DNA from: Streptomyces shenzhenensis
GTDB taxonomy: Bacteria > Actinomycetota > Actinomycetes > Streptomycetales > Streptomycetaceae
DNA length: 64,000 nucleotides
Assembly (NCBI RefSeq): GCF_003688995.1
Contig: NZ_PENI01000012.1
Span: 62,001 to 126,000 of the forward strand
Direction of reading: 5' to 3'
Below the pieces are notes generated by a model that saw only the letters and a list, made by a program, of their open reading frames with translations, was not told the origin of the DNA and ran no database searches. The position numbers and the translations under genes were made by a program. Shown piece by piece: positions 33,827 to 42,971 of the stretch. How positions within the stretch are numbered: position 1 is the first letter of the stretch; each line of letters starts with the position of its first letter.

Positions 33827-35298
33827 GAGCGCCTCCGGAAGCGGTGGGCGTGGGCATCGGCCGTGCCCTGCATGGTGTAGGGCCGCAGGCCCCACGCCCC
33901 GACCGCGTAGCCGAGGTGGCCCCCGCCTGCGGCACGTGCTTCGATCCGCCAAGGGCTGCCGCCGGTGGGGTAGAACCGCAGGGTCAGCGTCCGGCCCGAC
34001 GGCAGGTACAGCTCGGCGACGGACCGGTCCACGACCAGACGCAGTTCGATCGGGTCGTCGCACGTCGTCTCCGCCTCGGGGCAGGGGATGCGGTAGGTAC
34101 CGCCGTGTGCGCGGGGGTCGAGGGAGGCGTGGTCACGGTCCACGACGAGTTCGCCGGCGGCCGGGTCGACCCTGATGTCCAGGTACTCGGCGCCGTCGGC
34201 GGAGGTGACCACCCGTAGGCTCCCCGCCGCGCCGGCGCCACGAGGTTCCAGACGAGCGGTCAGGTCGAAGCTCCCGCCGACCGTTCCCAGGACAGCCGTT
34301 CCGGAGGTCACACCGGCAGCGGTCACCGCGCGTTCCCCTCGCAGACCGAGCAGTTCCGCCGCCGGTCGCTGGCGTACGGAGCCGTCCTCGGCGAGGGTCA
34401 CCTCACGCGGCAGTGTCAGCAGCCCGGCCCAGCACACCTCGCGCACCCACTCCGGGTCACGGGCCTCCCACGACCAGCCCCACAGCAGCCACCGGCCGTC
34501 GGGCGCGGGCAGAAGTGCCGGGGCGTAGAAGTCGGGGCCGTGGTCGAGCAGTACGGGGGCGTCGGCGAGGAAGCGGCCGGCTTCCTCGCGCCCCGGGTGG
34601 ACCACGGTGCGGCGCGGTCCCCGTTCCGGGTCCCAGACGCTGAGGATCAGCGCGCCGCGGCCGTTCGCGTGCAGGTACTGGGGGCATTCCCAGCCGAGCC
34701 CGGTGTCGGCGCCCGGTGCCACCGGCTGCGGGGTCCGGGCCAGGAACGGCCCCCGGTAGTCCCAGTGTTCCAGGTCCTCGGACTCGTACAGCAGGGCCGC
34801 AGCCCGGCCGTCCGCCTGGGCCGAGCCGACCAGCATGCGCCAGCGGCCGGCCTCCCGCCACACGTACGGGTCGCGGTACATGGTCGCGCCCGCGGGCGGT
34901 TCGGGGATCAGCAGGCTGCCGCGCGGTGTCCAGGTGACGCCGTTGTCGCGGGACTCGGCGGTGGTGACCGGCTGTGCCCAGCGGTCGGTACGGAAGGCCG
35001 AGTAGAAGGCGACCATGCGGTCCCCGTCGGAGACGGCGTTGCCGGAGAAGCAGCCGTCGGCGTCCTCGCCGCCGGGCGTGGGGGTCAGGGCGAGGGGCAG
35101 TTCCTCCCAGGTGAGCAGGTCGGGGCTGCGGAAGTGGCCCCAGTGCATGTTCGCGTGTTCGGGTCCGTACGGGTTGTACTGGAAGCACACGTGGTAGTGG
35201 CCCTCGTGGAAGGCCAGCCCGTTGGGGTCGTTGATCCAGTTGCGGGGCGGGCGCAGGTGCGCGACGGGCAGATGGGGATCTGCGGGCATGACGGACAC
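33811..35298 (-). CDS. Glycoside hydrolase family 32, intracellular beta-fructofuranosidase
   Basis: About 495 residues, canonical GH32: NWINDPNG (nucleophile Asp), MYRDPYVW, WECPQ (acid/base Glu), and a C-terminal sandwich (LRLVVDRSVAELYLPSGR). No signal peptide. The open frame reaches ATG 35316, but GGAAAGGA lies eight bases before the GTG at 35298, which also matches the head of the paralog at 30645. Forty bases upstream is the last permease of the third importer, so this enzyme is the terminal gene of that operon and probably hydrolyses its cargo. The extra C-terminal tail (ADAHAHRFRRRSHTEP) is basic and unlike the paralog. Confidence 0.93.
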   Translation of the reverse strand: MSVMPADPHLPVAHLRPPRNWINDPNGLAFHEGHYHVCFQYNPYGPEHANMHWGHFRSPDLLTWEELPLALTPTPGGEDADGCFSGNAVSDGDRMVAFYSAFRTDRWAQPVTTAESRDNGVTWTPRGSLLIPEPPAGATMYRDPYVWREAGRWRMLVGSAQADGRAAALLYESEDLEHWDYRGPFLARTPQPVAPGADTGLGWECPQYLHANGRGALILSVWDPERGPRRTVVHPGREEAGRFLADAPVLLDHGPDFYAPALLPAPDGRWLLWGWSWEARDPEWVREVCWAGLLTLPREVTLAEDGSVRQRPAAELLGLRGERAVTAAGVTSGTAVLGTVGGSFDLTARLEPRGAGAAGSLRVVTSADGAEYLDIRVDPAAGELVVDRDHASLDPRAHGGTYRIPCPEAETTCDDPIELRLVVDRSVAELYLPSGRTLTLRFYPTGGSPWRIEARAAGGGHLGYAVGAWGLRPYTMQGTADAHAHRFRRRSHTEP

Positions 35299-35337
35299 GC
35301 AGGGAATCCTTTCCATGGGGAGGTCGAAGGGGTGCAG

Positions 35338-36210
35338 TCAGCCCTTGACGCCGGTGGAGGCGATGCTGTTGACGAACGACCGTTGGAAGGCCATGAACAG
35401 GGCCAGGATCGGCACAGTGATCATGGAGGAGTAGGCCATGATCTGGCCCCAGCCGACGTTGAGCTGGAAGAAGTAGGAGATGCCCACCATCACCGGCCGC
35501 AGTTCCTCGCTCTGCACGACCATGAGCGGCCACAGGTAGGAGTTCCAGGCGGGCAGGAAGGTGAGGATGGCGACGGTGGCGACGGCCGGTCCGGACAGCG
35601 GCATGACGATTCGCCGGTAGATGGTGAACCAGCCCGCGCCGTCCATGATCGCGGCCTCGTCGATCTCCTTGGGGACGCTCCGGAAGTACTGGTGGAAGAA
35701 GAAGATCGAGAAGGCGTTGGCCACGAACGGCACGATCTGCACCTGATAGGTGTCCATCCAGCCGGTGGTCCACTCCGGATGGAAGCCGTTGACACGGAGC
35801 AGCGGAAGTTGGTTGACCCACCACACCAGTGGCAGGGCGAAGGTCTCGAACGGCACGATGAGCGTGGCGATGACCGCGGTCAGGACGACCTTGCGGCCCG
35901 GCCAGCGCATCCGTGACAGCGCGAAGGCGGCCATGCTGTTGACGATGACGCCGAGGGCCACGGTGACCGACGAGATGATCACAGAGTTCAGCAGGAACTG
36001 TGCCGCCGGGACACGCTCGAACACGCCCGTGTAGTTGTCCAGGGACACGGCGCCGACCGGGAGGAAGGCACGCAGGGAGCCCAGGTCGCCGAAGATCTGG
36101 TCGTCCGGCTTGAACGAGGAGACCAGCATGAAGACGAGCGGGAGCGCGAAGACAAGGGCGAGTACGACCCGGCCGGCGTGACCGCCGAGGTGCTTCAGGA
36201 AGGCGGTCAT
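35338..36210 (-). CDS. Sugar ABC transporter permease (MalG-type), third importer
   Basis: A 290-residue permease with six helices, EAA loop DEAAIMDGAGWFTIYRRIVM, and the MalG-type ending ILALFMAFQRSFVNSIASTGVKG. Its ATG is one base after the stop of the upstream permease. The 40-base space to the GH32 contains that gene's ribosome binding site. Confidence 0.93.
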   Translation of the reverse strand: MTAFLKHLGGHAGRVVLALVFALPLVFMLVSSFKPDDQIFGDLGSLRAFLPVGAVSLDNYTGVFERVPAAQFLLNSVIISSVTVALGVIVNSMAAFALSRMRWPGRKVVLTAVIATLIVPFETFALPLVWWVNQLPLLRVNGFHPEWTTGWMDTYQVQIVPFVANAFSIFFFHQYFRSVPKEIDEAAIMDGAGWFTIYRRIVMPLSGPAVATVAILTFLPAWNSYLWPLMVVQSEELRPVMVGISYFFQLNVGWGQIMAYSSMITVPILALFMAFQRSFVNSIASTGVKG

Positions 36211-36211
36211 G

Positions 36212-37147
36212 TCAGTCCTTCTCCCGGGTCAGGAAACGCTGGACGAGGGACACGGTCAGGACCAGCACGAAGAAGATCAGCGACATCGCCGCCGCGTAGG
36301 CCGTCTGCTGCTGGTCGTAGCCGGTGTGCACCGCCTGGTGGACAACCGTCGTGGTGGAGTCGAGTGGGCCTCCCTGCGTCATCACCCTGATCTGGGTGAA
36401 CAGACTGAACGCCGCGATGGTGATGGTGACGAGCACGAACGTGCGGGTGGCACGCAGTCCGGGCCAGGTGACATGGCGGAAGCGGTGCCGGCGGGTGGCC
36501 CCGTCCAGATCGGCGGCCTCGTACAGCTCGGCGGGAATGGTCTGCAGGCCCGCCAGCCAGATGATCATGTGGAAACCTACGCCCTGCCACACCGACATCA
36601 GGATGATGGCGGGCATGGCGGTGCGCGGGTCGCCCAGCCAGTCCGGGCCCTGGACGTGTCCCAGGGTGAGTGTCGAGATCACGTGGTTGACGAGGCCGTC
36701 CTTCCGGTAGAGGAAGGTCCACAGCAGGGACACGACGACCATCGAGGTGACGACGGGCAGGAAGTAGACGGTGCGGAAGAAGATGACCCCGCGTACCTTC
36801 GCGTTGACCAGCAACGCAAGCGCCAGGGCGAGTCCGGCCTGCAGCGGGACGACGATGGCGGCGAAGTACGCCGTATTGCGCAGGGACTTGTAGAAGACCG
36901 GATCCTGGAAGAGCAGGGTGAAGTTCCGCAGGCCCACGAAGCGGGCCGGGGTGGGCGAGATGAGCCTCGCGTCGGTGAATGCCAGGGCGAAGGCGAGGAC
37001 GACCGGTACGGCGAGGAAGACGATCAGCAGTACGACGGCCGGTGCGGCCATGCCGAGGGCGGTGAGGCTCTCACGGCGACGGGTGTGTGTCGTTCGGGTT
37101 CGGCGAACCGTACGCAGCCGGCCGAGGGCTGCGATCATGGTGGTCAC
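36212..37147 (-). CDS. Sugar ABC transporter permease (MalF-type), third importer
   Basis: About 311 residues, with a basic head (LRTVRRTRTTHTRRR), six helices, EAA loop YEAADLDGATRRHRFRHVTW and the following VMTQGGPLDSTTTVVHQAV. The frame is open far upstream inside the binding-protein gene, but GTG 37147 with GGAG five bases before it is the proper start (an ATG lies three codons on). Confidence 0.92.
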   Translation of the reverse strand: MTTMIAALGRLRTVRRTRTTHTRRRESLTALGMAAPAVVLLIVFLAVPVVLAFALAFTDARLISPTPARFVGLRNFTLLFQDPVFYKSLRNTAYFAAIVVPLQAGLALALALLVNAKVRGVIFFRTVYFLPVVTSMVVVSLLWTFLYRKDGLVNHVISTLTLGHVQGPDWLGDPRTAMPAIILMSVWQGVGFHMIIWLAGLQTIPAELYEAADLDGATRRHRFRHVTWPGLRATRTFVLVTITIAAFSLFTQIRVMTQGGPLDSTTTVVHQAVHTGYDQQQTAYAAAMSLIFFVLVLTVSLVQRFLTREKD

Positions 37148-37221
37148 GGTAGCTCCAGGGATACCGGTCCGGTTCGGGCGCGCGGGGAAAAACGGTCGGG
37201 GCCCGCACCGGACCGGGGTGG

Positions 37222-38526
37222 TCAGCCGGCGTAGTGGTTGTTCGTCCTGAGGTTGTTGTCGATGTCCTTCGCGCCCTGGCCGAGCGCGTTCTCGGGGTCG
37301 GCCCCGGCCAGGATGTCCTGGGCCGCCTTCTCGAATTCGGTGGAGATGTACGGGTAGGCCGGGGTGACCGGGCGCACCACCGCGAACGTCCGGGCGTACT
37401 CGACGAGTTCGTTGAACTTCCCGCCCGGCTGGTAGCCGTCGACCTGCCTCGCGGCAGCCTGAGTGGCCGGGAGAGTGCCGGTGGCCTTGGCGTAGTCGAC
37501 GAAGTACTTCGTCTGGCGGGCGAACGTCAGCCACGCCTGGGCGCCGTCCTTGTCGGAACAACTGGAGCTCATCGCCCACTGCCAGGAGGCGCCACCGATC
37601 TTGGGTCCGTCGCCGAAGTCGACCGGCGGGATGATCGCCAGGTCGTCGCCGAGCTTGTCGGCGTTCTTGGCCGCGTTCCAGCTGCCGTCCCACTGGATGG
37701 CGCTCTTCCCGGCCAGGAAGTCCTTGTTGGGGTCGGCCCCGGACTTCTTCGCCATGTAACCGTTGGACACCAGCGAGCGGAACCAGGTCGCCCACGCCAC
37801 GGAGTCCTTGCCGTCGAATGTGCCCGAGGCGGTCCGGTAGCCGTCGCGGTCGATCAGGTCGCCGCCGAAGCTCTGCATCTGCGGGGAGTACGCGTACGAC
37901 CACCACTCACCGCTGCCGCCCGTGCCCATCTCCAGCGGGTACTCGAATGTCCCGCTCTTCTTCAGCTCGGCCAGCGCCGCGTCGAACTCGTCCTTCGTCC
38001 AGGGCTCGGCCATGCTCGGGATGCGGATGCCGTACTCGTTCAGCACCGATCTGCGGGCGAAGAAGGTGAGGGCGACGTCGTAGAAGCCGTACGCGTAGAC
38101 CTTGTCCTGGTAGCGGGCAACCGTGCTGGCCAGCTGGTCCGACAGCGGTACTTCACCGCCGGAGACATCGATCGGGGCGAGGTAGCCGCCCCACGCCCAG
38201 TTCGCCACGTTGGGGCCGTCCACATCCAGCAGACAGGGCAGCTTACGGGCCGAGGCCGCGGCCACGACGGAGCTGTTGTAGTCGTTCTGCGGGAACGCCT
38301 GGAGCTTGACCTCGTACGTGTCCTGGGAACCGTTGAAATCCTTGATGATCTTCTTGACGACGTCCAACTCGGCCGAGTTGCCGGCGTTGTGCGTCCACAG
38401 GGTCAGCGTGTTGCCGCTGGCTCCGGACGTACTGCCGCCGTCGCCGGACGCGCATCCGGCGACCAGCGCGGTCGCCGCCAGGGCGGTTACACTCGCACAG
38501 GCGAGGCGCCTGGTTCTGAACACCAC
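37222..38526 (-). CDS. Sugar ABC transporter, lipoprotein solute-binding protein, third importer
   Basis: About 434 residues, lipobox ALVAGC near residue 19, then NTLTLWTHNAGNSAELDVV, LPCLLDVDGPNVANWAWGGY and SYAYSPQMQSFGGDLIDRDG. GGAGGA five bases before GTG 38526 fixes the start, although the frame includes an ATG six codons earlier. Its ligand pocket region (DGPNVANWAWGGY, WQWAMSSSCSDKDG) is rich in aromatics and differs from the other two binding proteins. It leads the importer-GH32 operon and lies behind the LacI gene at 38668. Confidence 0.93.
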   Translation of the reverse strand: MVFRTRRLACASVTALAATALVAGCASGDGGSTSGASGNTLTLWTHNAGNSAELDVVKKIIKDFNGSQDTYEVKLQAFPQNDYNSSVVAAASARKLPCLLDVDGPNVANWAWGGYLAPIDVSGGEVPLSDQLASTVARYQDKVYAYGFYDVALTFFARRSVLNEYGIRIPSMAEPWTKDEFDAALAELKKSGTFEYPLEMGTGGSGEWWSYAYSPQMQSFGGDLIDRDGYRTASGTFDGKDSVAWATWFRSLVSNGYMAKKSGADPNKDFLAGKSAIQWDGSWNAAKNADKLGDDLAIIPPVDFGDGPKIGGASWQWAMSSSCSDKDGAQAWLTFARQTKYFVDYAKATGTLPATQAAARQVDGYQPGGKFNELVEYARTFAVVRPVTPAYPYISTEFEKAAQDILAGADPENALGQGAKDIDNNLRTNNHYAG

Positions 38527-38607
38527 GAGGTTCCTCCATCTCACTGAGACGGGTCTTGCCGGACCCGGCTTGGCGACCGGTTGCGACGGTCGCTGTTCTT
38601 GGTGGTC

Positions 38608-38646
38608 GTCCCGCCGCCCGGAGGTCTCGGCTCCGGGCGGCGGGAC
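38608..38646. terminator. Perfect 16-base hairpin between LacI and importer genes
   Basis: GTCCCGCCGCCCGGAG pairs perfectly with CTCCGGGCGGCGGGAC around a 7-base loop. It lies 22 bases after the minus-strand LacI stop, so it can end that transcript. The run of five T's follows on the plus strand (38651-38655), which would suit rightward transcription better; on the minus strand there is no U-tract. Confidence 0.65.
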
Positions 38647-38667
38647 GGCCTTTTTCGCGTGCCGGCA

Positions 38668-39702
38668 TCAGCCCGCTGCGGGGGCGCCGATGGAGGCACG
38701 TTCCTGCAACGGCATGGGCACACGGTGTACGACGGCTTCGAGCGGCCCGCTGCGCAGGATCAACTCCACGGCGAGCCGGCCGAGTCGGTAGTGGGGCAGC
38801 TTGAGCGTGGTGAGCGCAGGGCGCAGCACGGAGGCGATGTCCTGGTCGTCGAAGGAGACCACCGACACATCGCCGGGCACCGACAGCCCCGCTTCGCCGA
38901 GCGCCTGGTAGGCGCCCATGGACACCCGGTCGGTCAGACACACCAACGCCCGTGGGCGGTGGCCCGCGGCGAGCAGCGCGGTGACCTCCCGGTAGCCGTC
39001 CGGCGTGTTCCAGTCGCACTCGATGACACCGTCCAGGCGGGCCCCGCTCGCCCGCAGGACCTCCTCCAGGCCACGCATGCGCTCGTTGCCGGCGATGATC
39101 CCCTCGGGTGTGGCCGGGACGGTCTGGTGTCCGCCGATCGCCCAGATGCCCCGGGTGTGACCGGCCGCGAGCAGGGCACGGGCCGCGTCCCGGCCGGCCT
39201 CGAGTTCGTCCGGGACGACGCAGGGCGCATCGAAGCCGGGGGCCAGGCAGTTCAGCAGGACCACCCGGCGCCCGTACAGCTCCTTGGGCGGGGTGACGTA
39301 CCGGGTGAACATGGTCGCGTAGATCACCGCGTCGACCTGGCGGTCGAGCAGCGCGTGAACCAGTGCCGACTCGGCGGCACGGTCGCCGCCGGCCTCCGTG
39401 ATGAACAGCAGGTGGTCGCGTTCCCTGGCGGCCTCGAGGGCACCGCGGATCACTTCTCCCGCGAACGGTGTCGTGGTGATCAGGTCGGACACGAACCCGA
39501 TGGTCTGGGTCGACTTCGTCCGCAGGCTGCGTGCCGTGACGTTGGGGCGGTACCCCAGCTCCCGGGCGGCCTCCAGCACGCGGTCGCGGGAGGCGGCGGA
39601 GATCCGCATGTCGGTGCGGCCGGAGAGGGCGAACGACGCGGTGGTCGGCGAGACACCCGCCCTGCGGGCAACGTCGGCCATCGTCACGCGGCGTTCGGAC
39701 AT
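38668..39702 (-). CDS. LacI-family regulator of the third importer and secreted GH32
   Basis: A 344-residue LacI protein: RRVTMADVARRAGVSPTTAS, hinge LGYRPNVTARSLRTKSTQ, and a sugar-binding domain with VVSFDDQDIASVLRPALTTL. It diverges from the secreted GH32 at 39968 with several CCGAT-containing sites between. It lies directly upstream of the third importer operon with a hairpin in the 140-base gap, so the importer probably has its own promoter. Extracellular degradation, uptake and intracellular cleavage could thus answer to one repressor. Confidence 0.92.
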   Translation of the reverse strand: MSERRVTMADVARRAGVSPTTASFALSGRTDMRISAASRDRVLEAARELGYRPNVTARSLRTKSTQTIGFVSDLITTTPFAGEVIRGALEAARERDHLLFITEAGGDRAAESALVHALLDRQVDAVIYATMFTRYVTPPKELYGRRVVLLNCLAPGFDAPCVVPDELEAGRDAARALLAAGHTRGIWAIGGHQTVPATPEGIIAGNERMRGLEEVLRASGARLDGVIECDWNTPDGYREVTALLAAGHRPRALVCLTDRVSMGAYQALGEAGLSVPGDVSVVSFDDQDIASVLRPALTTLKLPHYRLGRLAVELILRSGPLEAVVHRVPMPLQERASIGAPAAG

Positions 39703-39721
39703 CAGCGGCTCAGCTCCGTTT

Positions 39722-39930
39722 GTTAAATCGGATTAGCAAGGTTGCGACGAGAGTGATGCGCTCGTCGGCCGATGTCAACACCCCGGACATCTCGAACCCT
39801 CCACGGAGGGCATTTGCCGATATATGTCCGATCTCTGGGTGACGCAACGGTAAATCGCTGCGCGTTAGCTCTTGCTTTAGCCGATACGGGACGCGAACGA
39901 TGCCGAGCCATCCGCTCAAACCGATTTGGC
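39722..39930. promoter_or_regulatory. Divergent promoter region with CCGAT operator candidates
   Basis: This A/T-richer stretch separates the LacI gene from the secreted GH32. An imperfect palindrome GTTAAATCGGATTAGC lies at 39722-39737, and CAAACCGATTTG (near-perfect palindrome) at 39917-39928. On opposite strands these share AAxCCGATTT. Two more related sites, TTTGCCGATATATG and TTTAGCCGATACGG, lie between (near 39820 and 39876). The two outer sites sit close to the two divergent start codons, as expected of LacI operators. Confidence 0.55.
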
Positions 39931-39967
39931 ACAGCGTCGAGCCTGCCGCACGCCCCAGGAGACAGCC

Positions 39968-42898
39968 ATGAGAAGAAGAACGGCCCTCAGTGTCGTGTCG
40001 GCCGCCGTAGGCGGCACGATCGTCCCCTTCGCGTTCGCTTCCGCTCCCGCCGCCGCGGGGAGCCGGGCGCTGCCCGGAACGCCCACCGCCCGCTGGGACT
40101 TCGACGAGCGTGCCGGCACGGTCACCCGCGAGGCGGTGTCGGGCACCGCGGATCCTGTCGCCCACGTCTTCGACGACGCCCGCTACAAGCCCGACAGCGA
40201 TCCCCTGCGACGCCGTGGCGTGCGCGGCCGGGCGCTGTACTTCGACGGCTGCTCGACAGTCGTCACCGCACAGGGCCCCGGCGACCTCGACGCCTCCGGC
40301 GGCCTCACACTCGACGTGTGGATCGCGCCGTACGCGTACGAGCACGGCATCGACGGCAAGCCCCAGGCTCTGGTCGACCAGCACGACCCCGACGCGAAGA
40401 GCGGATTCCTGCTGGGCCTGCGCCGCTTCGGGCAGATCGTCTTCCAACTCGGCTTCGGGGACGACCTGATCGAGGTACAGGGTTCCCCGGACCAGCCGGC
40501 TGCCAAGGGCCGGTGGACGCACGTAGCGGCGACCTACGACCCGGCCGCCCGCCGTCTGCGCGTCTACCGCGACGGCCGGCTGATCGGCACCGCGACCACC
40601 CCGGGCAGGGCCCCCGTGCTCGCCGCGGGCAAGCCGCTGCTCATCGGGCGGCACAACCGGTCCACGCTGCTCAACGGCGAGTTCCGGGCCAACATGTACC
40701 TGGGGCTGATGGACAGTCTCGTCATCCGCCCGGGCACCCTGGACGATCCGACGGCCCACAAGGAGCACTCCGACGCGATCGCGGCGCTGCCCGGCCGCCG
40801 CGTGCCCCGGCCGGACCTGGTCCAGCACCGGTCCCGGTACGACGGGGACCGGCACCGCCCCCAGTTCCACATGCTGCCGCCCTGGCACTGGATGAACGAG
40901 CCGCACGCGCCTGTGTACTTCAAGGGGAAGTACCACATCTTCTACCAGCACAATCCGTTCGGCCCCTACTGGGGACAGATCCACTGGGGGCACGCCGTGA
41001 GCACCGACATGGTGCACTGGCGTGACCTGCCCATCGCCCTCGCTCCGACCGCGGGCGGGGTCGGCCCGGACGGCTGCTGGTCGGGCTCGGCCTGTGTCGA
41101 CGGAGACCGGGGGCCGGTGCTGTTCTTCACCGGCGGCGACGACCGGCTGCCCTACCGTCAACGGACCGGGCTCGCCGTGTCGGCGTACGCCACCGACGGC
41201 GACCCGGACCTGCCCGCCTGGACGACGAGGGCCGAGCCGGTCACCGAAGCCCCGGCAGGTCTCCCGGCCGGCCCCGGCACCGCGTGGGCGGAGAACTTCC
41301 GTGACCCGTTCGTCTGGGAGGAGGACGGCGTCTGGTACCAGCTGGTCGGCAGCGGCATCGTCGACCACGACGGCTCGCGGGTCACCCGGAAGCACGGGGG
41401 AACCGCCCTCGTCCACACCGCCCGCAGGCCCGAGGGACCGTGGGAATACCGCGGTCCCCTGCACTGGAACGACCTGGCCGCACAGCCGGAGCCCGGCGAG
41501 GTGTGGGAACTGCCCGTTCTCCTTCCGCTTCCCGGCCCCGGTGGCAGGCGCAGCGGCAAGCACATCCTGCTGATCAGCCCCTGGTGGGAGGGGTTCAACC
41601 GCAACGCCGTCAAGCACACCTACTACTGGATCGGCACCTTCGACAAGCGTGCGTGCCGCTTTCTGCCCGACCACGACGAGCCCCGCGAGTTCGACTTCGG
41701 GGAGCACTTCACCGGCCCCTCCGGCTTCGTCACCCCCGACGGCCGATCCGTGCTCTTCAGCATCACCCAGGACCGCCGGAGCGAACAGCAGCACGCCCAG
41801 TCCGGCTGGGCACACAACGCCGGAATGCCCGTCAGCGTCTCGCTCCGTGCGGACGGCCGCCTCGGCGTCGAACCGATCACCGAAGCGGCCGGCCTGCGAG
41901 GCGAGCGGCTCGCCCGGATCCGGCAGACCTCGGTCCAGGAGGCGAACCGGCGGCTCGCCGACGTCTCCGGCGACCTGCTGGACATCAGCGCCGTCGTCGA
42001 TCCGCGGGGCGCCCGGACGATCACCCTGGCGGTGCGGGCCTGCGCCGACGGCACCGAGGAGACGCTGCTCCGCTACGACACGGCCGAGCGCCGCTTCTGG
42101 ATCGACCGCGGCCGCTCCAGTCTCGACCCGGACGTCCGCAAGGGCGTGCACGGCGGAACCGTCGAACTGGACAGCGGGCGGCTGCGGCTGAGGGTCCTGC
42201 TCGACCGTTCGATGGTGGAGGCCTACGTCAACGGCGCCCACAGCCTGACCAGTCGGGTCTACCCCACCAGGAAGGACGCCACCGGCCTGCGCCTGACCGC
42301 CGAAGGAGGCGCCGCCCGCGTCCTGGAGCTGGACGTCTGGCGGATGAACGGCGCCTACGACACCCCTGTCGTCCCAGCCGCCTACGACCCGCCCCGCCCG
42401 ACGGACGTCGACGCCCTGCCCAACCACGACTTCGGCACCGGGGACCTCACCGGGTGGACCGTCGTCTCGGGCACGGCCTTCAGCGACGCCGGCGTCACCA
42501 CCCGCACCGACTGGGGCTGGGGCGGACCGTTCTACCAGGCCGAGACCCAGGACGACGCCGGCCACCATCTGTGGGGCTTCGACCCGGAGGCGGGCGGCGA
42601 CGACGCCACCGGTGTGCTCCGCTCCGCCACCGTCGTCCTCGGCGGAGACGGCCTGGTCGACCTGCTCGTGTCCGGTGGCAATGACCCCGACCGGCTCTAC
42701 GCCGCCGTCGTCCGCGCCGCTGACGGCACCGTCCTGGCCAGGGCGACCGGCCGCGGGGTCGAGCAGTACCGCCGTGTCGTCCTCGACCTGTCCGAGCACA
42801 TCGGCGAGCGGATCTACGTAGAGGTCGTCGACCGGACGACGGGCGGCTGGGGCCACATCAACGTGGACGACGTCAACGTTCCCGTCCGCCGGCAGTGA
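39968..42898 (+). CDS. Secreted multidomain GH32 fructan hydrolase
   Basis: A 976-residue exported enzyme. The signal peptide MRRRTALSVVSAAV, with a consecutive-arginine head and APAAAG cleavage region, could use Tat. A LamG/concanavalin-like module follows (about 30-255, GGLTLDVWIAPYAYEHG). The GH32 catalytic domain (about 295-800) has FRDPFVW near 444 and WELPVL near 513. The C-terminal beta-sandwich (about 815-975, NHDFGTGDLTGWTVVSG) resembles carbohydrate-binding modules. The nucleophile block reads WHWMNEPHAPVYF rather than WMNDPNG, and the acid/base block has WELP rather than WECP. Start ATG 39968 with GGAG eight bases upstream. It probably cuts extracellular fructan so that the importers can take up the products; activity of the altered site needs proof. 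Confidence 0.9.
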   Translation: MRRRTALSVVSAAVGGTIVPFAFASAPAAAGSRALPGTPTARWDFDERAGTVTREAVSGTADPVAHVFDDARYKPDSDPLRRRGVRGRALYFDGCSTVVTAQGPGDLDASGGLTLDVWIAPYAYEHGIDGKPQALVDQHDPDAKSGFLLGLRRFGQIVFQLGFGDDLIEVQGSPDQPAAKGRWTHVAATYDPAARRLRVYRDGRLIGTATTPGRAPVLAAGKPLLIGRHNRSTLLNGEFRANMYLGLMDSLVIRPGTLDDPTAHKEHSDAIAALPGRRVPRPDLVQHRSRYDGDRHRPQFHMLPPWHWMNEPHAPVYFKGKYHIFYQHNPFGPYWGQIHWGHAVSTDMVHWRDLPIALAPTAGGVGPDGCWSGSACVDGDRGPVLFFTGGDDRLPYRQRTGLAVSAYATDGDPDLPAWTTRAEPVTEAPAGLPAGPGTAWAENFRDPFVWEEDGVWYQLVGSGIVDHDGSRVTRKHGGTALVHTARRPEGPWEYRGPLHWNDLAAQPEPGEVWELPVLLPLPGPGGRRSGKHILLISPWWEGFNRNAVKHTYYWIGTFDKRACRFLPDHDEPREFDFGEHFTGPSGFVTPDGRSVLFSITQDRRSEQQHAQSGWAHNAGMPVSVSLRADGRLGVEPITEAAGLRGERLARIRQTSVQEANRRLADVSGDLLDISAVVDPRGARTITLAVRACADGTEETLLRYDTAERRFWIDRGRSSLDPDVRKGVHGGTVELDSGRLRLRVLLDRSMVEAYVNGAHSLTSRVYPTRKDATGLRLTAEGGAARVLELDVWRMNGAYDTPVVPAAYDPPRPTDVDALPNHDFGTGDLTGWTVVSGTAFSDAGVTTRTDWGWGGPFYQAETQDDAGHHLWGFDPEAGGDDATGVLRSATVVLGGDGLVDLLVSGGNDPDRLYAAVVRAADGTVLARATGRGVEQYRRVVLDLSEHIGERIYVEVVDRTTGGWGHINVDDVNVPVRRQ

Positions 42899-42940
42899 CA
42901 CCTGCCGCGCCAGCTGGTCACGCCACAGCCCGGAAAAGCA

Positions 42941-42965
42941 GAGAACCCCACATGAGTGGGGTCTC
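42941..42965 (-). terminator. Terminator of the tRNA-Leu gene
   Basis: On the minus strand just after the tRNA, GAGACCCCAC pairs with GTGGGGTTCTC (one bulged base) around ATGA-type loop, followed by TGCTTTTCC. The U-run makes it a classical intrinsic terminator for the tRNA. It may also stop the convergent GH32 gene ending at 42898. Confidence 0.75.
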
Positions 42966-42971
42966 AACCGG

